Positions 1 to 6,306 of a DNA stretch of 10,754 nucleotides are shown piece by piece (within the stretch, counting starts at the first letter, position 1; each line of letters starts with the position of its first letter). A program made the position numbers and the translations under genes. The stretch covers positions 1 to 10,754 of the forward strand of contig JBIKVN010000103.1 of NCBI GenBank assembly GCA_044356865.1. The letters are read 5' to 3'. A model generated the notes under the pieces. It was not told the origin of the DNA. It ran no database searches and was given only the letters and a program-made list of their open reading frames with translations. The stretch comes from JBEIUL01 sp044356865. Lineage in GTDB: Bacteria > Planctomycetota > Phycisphaerae > Phycisphaerales > SM1A02.

Positions 1-417
1 CGGCAGCACGTGGGCGTGCAAATGCTCGGGCAGGCCCGCCCCGGCCGCGTGCCCCTCGTTGATGCCCATGTTGATGCCCTGCGGCCGGAACGCCCGGTGG
101 ACGATGGCGAAGGCCCGATCGACGAGCGACCAGAACGCGGCTCGCTGGCTTGGCGAGTAGTCGAGCAACCGCGGGGCGGGCTCGCCGAGGGCGACCAGCA
201 GGTGGCCGTTCGTATAGGGAAACCGGTTCAGGAGGATGAGGCCGTCGGCGTTCCGCATCACCACCAGCGACTCGCGGTCGAGATCGGGCCGGGCCCACGC
301 CGCCGCGAGGAAGTTGGGCAGGCCGGCGTCGGCGGGGGTCCGGGCCGCGGCGGCCTTCGCCTCGAGGTCGCGCAGGTAGGTCATCCGCCAGGGTGCCCAG
401 AGGGCCTCGTGCGACAT
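1..417 (-). CDS. HIT-family nucleotide hydrolase/phosphorylase (Ap4A type), C-terminus cut by window edge
   Basis: The 139 visible codons read from ATG at 417 off the left edge of the window with no stop. Near the N-terminus is LWAPWRMTYL (residues 6-15), the characteristic opening of the Ap4A phosphorylase/hydrolase branch of HIT proteins. NMGINEGHAAGAG leads into the histidine triad H132-L-H134-A-H136-V-L followed by P139. In this family the middle histidine attacks the alpha-phosphate of a dinucleoside polyphosphate or adenylyl substrate. The protein should be soluble and cytoplasmic, and no signal peptide is seen. About 20-40 C-terminal residues are probably missing. It begins 17 bases after the zinc-ribbon gene stops, so the two may be co-transcribed. 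No Shine-Dalgarno is visible, and the start was chosen by the family N-terminus. Family membership is secure; the exact substrate is inferred. Confidence 0.93.
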   Translation of the reverse strand, partial: MSHEALWAPWRMTYLRDLEAKAAAARTPADAGLPNFLAAAWARPDLDRESLVVMRNADGLILLNRFPYTNGHLLVALGEPAPRLLDYSPSQRAAFWSLVDRAFAIVHRAFRPQGINMGINEGHAAGAGLPEHLHAHVLP

Positions 418-434
418 GGGTTCGGCTCGGTGAA

Positions 435-1883
435 TCAGGGATCGGTCGGGAAGAATCGCCGCGGCGGGGCCTCGCCGATCGAGGGGCGAACCGACAGCGG
501 GAAGCGGAGGGTACCCGCCCAGTACCCGCGGATCCTCGCCGGATCGACGCCGGGCGCCGCGAGCGCCCGCCACGCGATCTCGCGTTCGCCGCGGATCCGG
601 ACGCTCCAGCCCGCGACCTCGCCGGCGACTCTCGGCAGGCGATCGAGGGCGTCGCGATCTTCCGCGAGGATCTCCCACCGCGAACCCCAGCCGCGCATCG
701 AGCCGCGCGGCCCACCGGGCCACCAGATCCGCGAGCGCCGCCGGACCGCGTCGCCCTCGAGCACCTCGACCTCGAGGCCGATGAGCACGCCCTCGAAGAG
801 TTCGCCCATGGTCTGGCCGGGGTCAAAGCGGAAGCCGTGGCGGCGATCGCCGCGTTCCCAGGTGATGAAGCCGTCGTCGAAGGCGCGACGGAGGGGTGCC
901 GCCATCTCGGGCGTGTCGAACGCGGTTCGCGGCCGGTCGGCGGCCAGGGCGGGGCGCTCGGGAAGCGGCACCTCGAGGTCGAACGACCACCGCGGCGTCC
1001 AGGGGCCCCACGAGCCGTCGGCGTCCCGCTCGCGCCGGTCGACCGCGAGGCGGACAGTTCGTAGCCGCTCGTCGGGCCGCGCCGGGGCGAGCGTCACGAC
1101 ATGCACCGGCGTGCCGCTGGCGTTCGGATCGAAGCCGATCGGGGCCGGGTCGGCATCGCTCGCGGGGTCGTCGATCGCGATTCGCGCCTGCCACCCGCCG
1201 GGCCACCAGCCATTCGCGTCGAGTTCAACGACGATCGGCCCGCCCGGTTCGGGCCAGGTCGCCCGCTCGAGCGAGAGCCGCGGCGGCAGGTCGGCCAGCC
1301 GCTTCCAGCCGTCCCAGCCGGACAGCCGGTTCTCGCCCCGCGAGGTGGCGGCGGTGAAGAGTTCCCAGCTGTAGCGCCCGTAGCGGCTCTCCCAGGCGTC
1401 CGAGCCAAGCGGCGCGTCGGCGTCGCCCGCAAGCATCCGGTCGACGATCGCGTCGGCCGCGACGGGCGCGATGCCGTCGGTGCCGATCCGGTAGAGCAGC
1501 TCGATTTGCGGCAGCTCCGGCACCGGCCCGCCCTCGGTCCACGGCAGGATCGCCACCAGCACCCGGGTCGGCAGGAAGGCCCAGACGCTTTCGCCGGTGA
1601 AGCGGGTGCGCAGGGCGATCGCCCCGCCGGCGAGGGCCAGCACCGCCAGCGTCGCGGGGATCCAATGCCGCCGCGTTCGCTCGCGGTCGCGTTCGCTGCG
1701 CATCGCGAAGCCGCACTCCGGACAGGTCAGCGTCGGAACGCCGGTCTGGTCGTGCCAGCAGCGCGGACAGCGCGGCGTGCCGCGGAAGCAGTCGCCGCAG
1801 AGGGCCCGGAGCGCGATCCACATGAGCCCGGCCGCGATGGACAGGCCGAGGACGAGGACCAGGATCACCGCCGGGTCGGGCAT
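435..1883 (-). CDS. Zinc-ribbon membrane protein, planctomycete-type, function unknown
   Basis: This is a 482-residue protein. A hydrophobic helix (about residues 5-28) is followed by C29-x2-C32 and then a zinc ribbon, C39-P-R-C42 with C54-P-E-C57. A charged stretch rich in R and E leads to a second hydrophobic helix (about 72-92). The remaining roughly 390 residues are soluble and rich in Trp, Pro and Asp, and I recognise no family in them. Zinc ribbons of the form CPRC...CPEC next to membrane helices are very common in Planctomycetota, mostly without assigned function. Two helices would put the ribbon and the large C-terminal part on opposite sides of the ribbon loop, but topology is uncertain. 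The ATG at 1883 was chosen because the open frame further upstream is the antisense/other-frame shadow of the permease and crosses the repeat region. No Shine-Dalgarno is evident. Confidence 0.8.
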   Translation of the reverse strand: MPDPAVILVLVLGLSIAAGLMWIALRALCGDCFRGTPRCPRCWHDQTGVPTLTCPECGFAMRSERDRERTRRHWIPATLAVLALAGGAIALRTRFTGESVWAFLPTRVLVAILPWTEGGPVPELPQIELLYRIGTDGIAPVAADAIVDRMLAGDADAPLGSDAWESRYGRYSWELFTAATSRGENRLSGWDGWKRLADLPPRLSLERATWPEPGGPIVVELDANGWWPGGWQARIAIDDPASDADPAPIGFDPNASGTPVHVVTLAPARPDERLRTVRLAVDRRERDADGSWGPWTPRWSFDLEVPLPERPALAADRPRTAFDTPEMAAPLRRAFDDGFITWERGDRRHGFRFDPGQTMGELFEGVLIGLEVEVLEGDAVRRRSRIWWPGGPRGSMRGWGSRWEILAEDRDALDRLPRVAGEVAGWSVRIRGEREIAWRALAAPGVDPARIRGYWAGTLRFPLSVRPSIGEAPPRRFFPTDP

Positions 1884-1919
1884 GTTCGGTGAGGGTAGTC
1901 GGAGGCCGGTGGCGTCATG

Positions 1920-1942
1920 CGTCGGCCGCAGGCCGACGCTCC
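1920..1942 (-). repeat. REP-like element, copy 1
   Basis: On the minus strand this reads GGAG, the 8-base arm CGTCGGCC, loop TGC, then the complementary arm GGCCGACG. The stem is perfect. The tetranucleotide head before a hairpin is the layout of REP elements mobilised by RAYT (TnpA-REP) transposases. Confidence 0.8.
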
Positions 1943-2003
1943 ATGCGCCGGGTGTGGTCGGTGGCGAGTCTCGCGAGCGGGCCTCGTGCCGGGCGGCGCG
2001 CAT

Positions 2004-2026
2004 GGAGTGCCGGCCTGCGGCCGGCA
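2004..2026 (+). repeat. REP-like element, copy 2, inverted relative to copy 1
   Basis: On the plus strand this reads GGAG, arm TGCCGGCC, loop TGC, arm GGCCGGCA. Compared with copy 1, the first stem pair changes from C-G to T-A and the third from T-A to C-G, with both sides changed each time, so pairing is kept. The ten bases GCGCATGGAG before the stem are shared with copy 1. Confidence 0.8.
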
Positions 2027-2086
2027 AGGACGAGCGCGGGAGCCGCTCGACAGTCGGGCCCGCGGGCGGGCGCCTTCCGTGGCATG

Positions 2087-2109
2087 CGTCGGCCGCGGGC
2101 CGACGCTCC
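2087..2109 (-). repeat. REP-like element, copy 3, next to the permease stop codon
   Basis: On the minus strand this reads GGAG, arm CGTCGGCC, loop CGC, arm GGCCGACG, differing from copy 1 only in the loop. It starts a few bases downstream of the permease stop, so it would form a hairpin at the 3' side of that message and may stabilise it or attenuate read-through. Confidence 0.8.
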
Positions 2110-2113
2110 CGCC

Positions 2114-3457
2114 TCACCGCATCCTGACCCACCGCAGCAGCTCGCGCGGCGTCGGCGGCTTCCCCTGCATCAGGATCCCCACCCGGAAGATCCGCGCCGC
2201 CGCCCACACCATCGCGAACACCGAGCCGAAGCCGATCGCGAGGCTCGCCGCGACCTGCCAGGTCGCGACCGGCTCGGTCGAGGTCGACACCCGCAGGATC
2301 ATGATGAACGGCACGAGCGGCGGCACCAGGCTCGTCACCGTGGCGAGCGTGCCGTTGGGGCTGTCGGACACCGGCAGCCAGAGCATCATCGGCACGATGA
2401 GCACCAGCATCACCGGGGTCATCAGGGCCTGGGCTTCCTGCAGGTTCGTGACCGCGCTGCCCACCGCGACCATCATCGCGCTGACCATGAAGTAGGCCAT
2501 CACGAAGTAGAGCGCGAGGTAGACGAGCATCTCCCACCCGATCAGGTCGAGCATCGCGAGGGCCGACAGCCCGACCCCGATCATGCCGCCGTACATCACG
2601 AGCATCACCAGCGCCACCATCGCCTGCCCGAGGATCTTCCCGCCGAGCAGCTGCATCGGGCTGACCGCCGACAGCAGCACTTCCATGACGCGGTTGCCCT
2701 TCTCCTCGATGGTGGTGGTGAGCAGGAACTGCCCGCACGAGAAGGTCACCACCCAGAGCAGCATCATGAACGCGACCGGGATGATCATCCGGGCGTTGGC
2801 GATCTCGCGGTTGGTCTCGCCCCGCGGCGAGACGCGGCTGGTCGCGACCGGGGGCCGCTCGAGCAGCCGGCTGATCCGGGCGAAGTCGTCGCCGCCCGCC
2901 GCGACGCGGGCCCGGACCGTGGCGTCGCGCAAGCTCCGCTCGAAGAGCCGGGTGTGCTTGGGGCTGGTGTCGTTGCGGACCAGCAGCGTCAGGCCCCCGG
3001 TCGCGCCGGGCTCGAGCGCCGCGGGCGTGACCGTCGCGAGGGCCAGGAGCTTGCCGTCCCGCACCTCGGCCGCGAGGGCTTCCGCCGCCGCCGGGTCGGG
3101 CTCGACCCGCGCGTCCAGCCGCACTTCGCCGCCGAAATCGAGCTCGTCGAGCCCGACCGGCCCCGGCATCGCGATCGCCTCCGACATGCTTCCGATCGCC
3201 GCCGCGGGCCCCGCGGGACGCTCGGCGAGCCGGCCGAACTCGGCCGCGAGCTCGGCGGCGACCGTCCCCTCGGGGTCGACGATCGCGACGGTCCCCTCGA
3301 GCGGCGGCGTCTCGCGGTCGAGCAGCAGGGGAACCACCGCGAACAGGCCGATCATCAGGATCGGCGCGATCAGCACGCCGAAGACGAAGCTCTTGGTGAG
3401 GGCCGTGTAGCGGAACTCTCGCCACGCCACCGCCCAGACCCGCGAGAACCCGCTCAT
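2114..3457 (-). CDS. ABC-2 type exporter permease, NatB-like
   Basis: This 447-residue inner-membrane subunit pairs with the ATPase encoded just upstream. One helix (about residues 24-47) is followed by a roughly 175-residue extracytoplasmic domain (48-222), then about five or six helices between 223 and 424. Directly after the second helix is EEKGNRVMEVLLSAVSP (251-267), the hallmark of the NatB/ABC2_membrane_3 family, continuing into QLLGGKILG. Family members export ions, antibiotics or peptides; the substrate here cannot be inferred. The ATG at 3457 overlaps the ATPase stop as ATGA, implying translational coupling. AGGGGAG six bases before the start is a good Shine-Dalgarno. A longer upstream reading of this frame is a shadow inside the ATPase gene. 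Copy 3 of the REP-like repeat follows the stop. Confidence 0.93.
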   Translation of the reverse strand: MSGFSRVWAVAWREFRYTALTKSFVFGVLIAPILMIGLFAVVPLLLDRETPPLEGTVAIVDPEGTVAAELAAEFGRLAERPAGPAAAIGSMSEAIAMPGPVGLDELDFGGEVRLDARVEPDPAAAEALAAEVRDGKLLALATVTPAALEPGATGGLTLLVRNDTSPKHTRLFERSLRDATVRARVAAGGDDFARISRLLERPPVATSRVSPRGETNREIANARMIIPVAFMMLLWVVTFSCGQFLLTTTIEEKGNRVMEVLLSAVSPMQLLGGKILGQAMVALVMLVMYGGMIGVGLSALAMLDLIGWEMLVYLALYFVMAYFMVSAMMVAVGSAVTNLQEAQALMTPVMLVLIVPMMLWLPVSDSPNGTLATVTSLVPPLVPFIMILRVSTSTEPVATWQVAASLAIGFGSVFAMVWAAARIFRVGILMQGKPPTPRELLRWVRMR

Positions 3458-4494
3458 GCGTCGCTCCCCTCGCCGAGGCCGGCGCGGACGCTGGCGATCT
3501 CCGCCTCGTCGACCTGGTCGCCCGCGACGAGATCGATGAAGACGTCGTCGAGCCGCACCTGCCGGAGCCGCACCCCGACCAGCGGCACCGCCTCGAGCGC
3601 CGCTTGCATGAGGCCGCGCGGCGCGGCGCCGTCCGCGAGCTCGAGGTCGACCGAAACGCCATCCCGCGCCGCGCTCGCCCGCCGCACCCCGGGCAGGGCC
3701 CCGAGCCGCGCGATCGTCGCCGCGGTCACGCCGCCTTCCGGTTCCGCCGCGACCGTCCGCGGGTCGAACGCCGCCCGCACCTCGCCGAGCGTCGCGTCGA
3801 GCAGCTTCCGCCCGCGGTGGATGAGCACCACGCGGTCGCAGATCGACTCGGCCACATGCATCTGGTGGGTCGAGAAGATGACGGTGCGGCCGTCGGAGTG
3901 GAACTCGCGGATGAGCCGCTCGAGCAGCCGGGCGTTCACCGGGTCGAGCCCCGAGAAGGGCTCGTCCAGAATCAGCAGCTCGGGCCCGTGCAGCACGCTC
4001 GAGACGAACTGGACCTTCTGCTGCATGCCCTTCGAGAGTTCCTGGCAGCGCTTCCGCTCGACCGCGGGCAGTTCGATCCGTCCGAGCCACTCTCTCGCCC
4101 GCCGCGCGGCCTCGCCGGCGTCGAGGCCCTTGAGCCGTCCGATGTAGACGAGCCACTCGAGGACCCGCATCGTCTTGTAGAGGCCCCGCTCTTCCGGCAG
4201 GTAGCCGATGCGGTCCTTGCTCGCGAGGGCCGATCCGCCGAGCACGCGGGCCTCGCCCTCATCGGGATGCGTGATCGACATCACCATCCGGATCGTGGTG
4301 CTCTTGCCGGCCCCGTTCGGGCCGAGAAACCCGCACAGGCTGCCCGCGGGCACCGCCAGGTCCAGCCGCTCGACCGCGAGGTGCGAGCCGTAGCGCTTGG
4401 TCACGCCGCGCAGCGAGATCGCGGCGCCGTCGTGGGAAGCCGGCCGGATGGCGAGGGGCGGATACAAGGGATGGGAATAGTTGCCCAGACTCAT
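3454..4494 (-). CDS. ABC transporter ATP-binding protein, NatA-like
   Basis: This 346-residue ATPase drives the permease encoded downstream. Counting from ATG 4494, it shows Walker A GPNGAGKST (58-66), the YLPEERGLY segment typical of this subfamily at the Q-loop (98-106), a signature in the variant form ELSKGMQQK (152-160), Walker B LLILDEP (173-179) with SGLDP after it, and an H-loop STHQM (208-212). The last 100 or so residues form the C-terminal extension seen in this subfamily, ending with RLDDVFIDLV. A TTG at 4503 is an alternative start. The first 25 or so residues before ISLRGVTKRYG are unusual for the family and are encoded in the lower-GC segment, so the native start may have been replaced. 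No clear Shine-Dalgarno precedes 4494. It lies 30 bases downstream of the fusion gene. Confidence 0.93.
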   Translation of the reverse strand: MSLGNYSHPLYPPLAIRPASHDGAAISLRGVTKRYGSHLAVERLDLAVPAGSLCGFLGPNGAGKSTTIRMVMSITHPDEGEARVLGGSALASKDRIGYLPEERGLYKTMRVLEWLVYIGRLKGLDAGEAARRAREWLGRIELPAVERKRCQELSKGMQQKVQFVSSVLHGPELLILDEPFSGLDPVNARLLERLIREFHSDGRTVIFSTHQMHVAESICDRVVLIHRGRKLLDATLGEVRAAFDPRTVAAEPEGGVTAATIARLGALPGVRRASAARDGVSVDLELADGAAPRGLMQAALEAVPLVGVRLRQVRLDDVFIDLVAGDQVDEAEIASVRAGLGEGSDA

Positions 4495-5536
4495 CGCTAG
4501 CAATGGAGAGTACGGGTTGTCTGCCTAAGGCAACATGACCCATGGTTTCAGGCGACGCTCGGCCAGGTATTTGTCAGATCCTGAGCGAGAAACAATATTT
4601 TCGATAGCGTGCGGGGTTCTGTGGATGCAGTTTGATTCCACGTGTACGCGACTGTCGGGCAGCCCGATAAGCGATGGAAGATCCGCCTCATTCAGGCATC
4701 GGATGGCAAGCGAGTACTGAACTAGTTCGGTGCTCGTGAAGGTCAGTACGGTATCGGGACTGTCGATGCGAACCTCGTCTGCTGTTCCGTTGCTGGCCGC
4801 GGTGAAGCCTGATTGCGGTGACCACCAAAGCTCTAAGTCGCGATGTCTCATTGCGAGTGAAACGCACTCGGCGCGGCCAGTCAGGTAAGCCGCTTCGCGA
4901 TGGGTGGCCGATTCGAAGGATTCGTGTTTGGCTTCCGCTTCGGGATCGTCCGCAAACGCTCTCTTGCGGCTGATCCATTCGCCGCCCTCTCTTTGCACGA
5001 GTGTTACCGCTGCGCCGAGTCTCGCCTGTGGGTACACGACGATCTCTTTGCAAGCAAGTGCAATCAAAGCGGCCGCGCTACCTGCGTCCTCGACCTCCGC
5101 GATCACCCGAGTTCCGGATTGTTGGGCCAGCAAGAGTTCCGCGATGATTTCGCGCATCGAGTCGTTGCGCCCACCGGAGCTATCGATGGTAAGGACGATC
5201 GCGGAAGGGCGGAGAGTCGCGGCTGTTCTCATCGCGAGCTGAAAGTCTGTCGCGGTAAAAAAAGGTTCCCCGATTGCGCAAAGGCCTACGCTGCCCTTTA
5301 GCGGGATCCTGACGATTGGGCCGTCCGGATTAGGAGGTTCGTACGCCAGATCCGGTAGTGATGGCACGGGAGAGGCCTCTGTCTCCACTTCTGGCCTTCG
5401 AGGCTGTTGTCGGTCTCTTTCGGCCCAAATCGGCGATCTCTCGCGATCATCTGCCTTTGGGGGACTGTTTGCGATCGCCCTGATGGCCGCAGGCGGGGCG
5501 AAAAGCATGCGATCAATTGGATCATAACTTATACTT
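4440..5536. other. Lower-GC segment with sharp boundaries, probable recombinant insert
   Basis: Sampled 60-base lines at 4561, 4741 and 5521 count about 48%, 62% and 45% GC, against 78% in a sampled line at 6841. On the right, the change falls inside the fusion gene at codons 241/242. High-GC codons give way at once to AGT, ATA, TAT, GAT, CCA and ATT. On the left, composition recovers gradually within the first 25 codons of the ATPase gene. No insertion-sequence ends, direct repeats or tRNA were seen at the edges. The boundaries are approximate and were judged by eye. Confidence 0.7.
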
Positions 5537-6258
5537 TCGATGGTCATGACCTGCTTCTGGCCCATCATCGAGAGTTCGGTCTTCGCCGGCACCTTGACCC
5601 CGTCGAAGTCGCGGTAGTCGGACAGCACGGTCTCGACCTGGATCTTGCCGAGCGGGCTCTGCGTGGTCATCCGCGAGCCGCGGTGGAGGCCGCTCGACTC
5701 CTCGAAGTAGAACTTCGAGACCTCGCCGCCGTCGGTCACCTCGACCTCGATGCACGCCGCGCCGCCGAACTCGGCCCGTCCCGAGACCTTCACCGCGTCC
5801 CAGCCCGCGAGGATGTCGAGGCTGCGGCGGAAGTCCGCCTCGCGCTTGATCTGGGCGAGCTCGCCGCCCTGCATGAGCCGCGGCCCTTGCATCTGGTCCT
5901 GGCTCCACGCGACGGTGCCGTCGAAACCGGTCTTCACCTCGCCCACCCCGGGCATGTTGATCGACATCAGGTAGAGGTTCGGCTCGCTGGCGAAACTCGT
6001 CATCGGGCCGCCGAGGCCCATGCTCGGCATCGAGATGGTGCCCTTCATCGTGGCGTGTTCATGCTTCTTGACGGCTTCCTCGCCGCCGATCGCCGCAAGG
6101 TGGCGCTTCGAGAGCTCCTCGGGGCTCGGCAGCGGAGCGGGGGCGGCCTCGGGCGCCGCCGGGTCCGCCGCCGGGGTCTGGGCCGGAAGCGCTGCCGTAG
6201 CCAGCATGGGAAGGATGAAGGCGAGGGATCGGAGCGAGTCGATCGGACGGCGGCGCAT
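4525..6258 (-). CDS. Secreted fusion protein: lipoprotein-carrier-like domain plus NfeD/ClpP-class serine protease-like domain
   Basis: This is a 577-residue protein with a signal peptide (residues 1 to about 27, basic start then hydrophobic core) and a Pro/Ala linker. Residues 45-262 resemble the LolA/COG2834 outer-membrane lipoprotein-sorting fold, including HLAAIGGEEAVKK and GFDGTVAWSQD. After a charged linker, residues 312-535 have the order of an NfeD/SppA ClpP-fold domain: IVRIPLKG, TIDSSGG (357-363), AGSAAALIALA with S394 at the nucleophile position, K444 at the likely general-base position, and VLTFTSTELVQYSLA. The membrane and OB domains of full NfeD proteins are missing, so it should be periplasmic. 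GGAGAAG seven bases before ATG 6258 supports the start. The 3' half is low-GC. The carrier fold is fairly sure; the protease fold is likely; activity is inferred. Confidence 0.8.
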   Translation of the reverse strand: MRRRPIDSLRSLAFILPMLATAALPAQTPAADPAAPEAAPAPLPSPEELSKRHLAAIGGEEAVKKHEHATMKGTISMPSMGLGGPMTSFASEPNLYLMSINMPGVGEVKTGFDGTVAWSQDQMQGPRLMQGGELAQIKREADFRRSLDILAGWDAVKVSGRAEFGGAACIEVEVTDGGEVSKFYFEESSGLHRGSRMTTQSPLGKIQVETVLSDYRDFDGVKVPAKTELSMMGQKQVMTIESISYDPIDRMLFAPPAAIRAIANSPPKADDRERSPIWAERDRQQPRRPEVETEASPVPSLPDLAYEPPNPDGPIVRIPLKGSVGLCAIGEPFFTATDFQLAMRTAATLRPSAIVLTIDSSGGRNDSMREIIAELLLAQQSGTRVIAEVEDAGSAAALIALACKEIVVYPQARLGAAVTLVQREGGEWISRKRAFADDPEAEAKHESFESATHREAAYLTGRAECVSLAMRHRDLELWWSPQSGFTAASNGTADEVRIDSPDTVLTFTSTELVQYSLAIRCLNEADLPSLIGLPDSRVHVESNCIHRTPHAIENIVSRSGSDKYLAERRLKPWVMLP

Positions 6259-6262
6259 GAGG

Positions 6263-6269
6263 CTTCTCC
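6263..6269 (-). promoter_or_regulatory. Shine-Dalgarno site of the fusion gene
   Basis: GGAGAAG on the minus strand lies a few bases before ATG 6258. It fixes this start, which also gives a complete signal peptide. Confidence 0.7.
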
Positions 6270-6306
6270 GGAGGGGAGGTCGGAGTATAGAAGCCGGCGA
6301 AGCCGC

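Larger units (their letters stand above)
1884..2113. other. Palindrome-rich intergenic region between permease and zinc-ribbon gene
   Basis: No credible gene lies here. The 230 bases hold three REP-like hairpins (listed separately) and further perfect palindromes: CTCGCGAG at 1970-1977 and GCCCGCGGGC at 2058-2067. The arms CTCCATGCGC (1939-1948) and GCGCATGGAG (1998-2007) are a perfect 10-base inverted pair, so the first and second REP-like copies face each other as a BIME-like unit. There is no run of T after any stem on either strand, so an intrinsic terminator is not supported. The zinc-ribbon gene may use a promoter here, but I cannot place one. Confidence 0.75.

Noticed and set aside
1919..2106. 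CRISPR array or intrinsic terminators
   Set aside because: There are only three palindromes, in mixed orientation and at irregular spacing, with no spacers of equal length. No T-run follows the stems on either strand.
435..3662. A single 1,075-codon minus-strand reading frame
   Set aside because: Only its last 482 codons (from 1883) look like a protein. The upstream part is arginine-rich low-complexity reading of the permease and ATPase genes in the wrong frame and crosses the REP-like repeats.
1889..4147. A 752-codon plus-strand open frame opposite the permease and ATPase
   Set aside because: It is antisense to two certain genes, rich in His, Arg, Asp and Glu without folds, and explained by high GC leaving few stop codons.
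4440..5536. Insertion sequence or genomic island as the source of the low-GC segment
   Set aside because: No transposase, terminal inverted repeats, target-site duplication, integrase or tRNA is present. The segment keeps the reading frame on the right side, which favours recombination over transposition.
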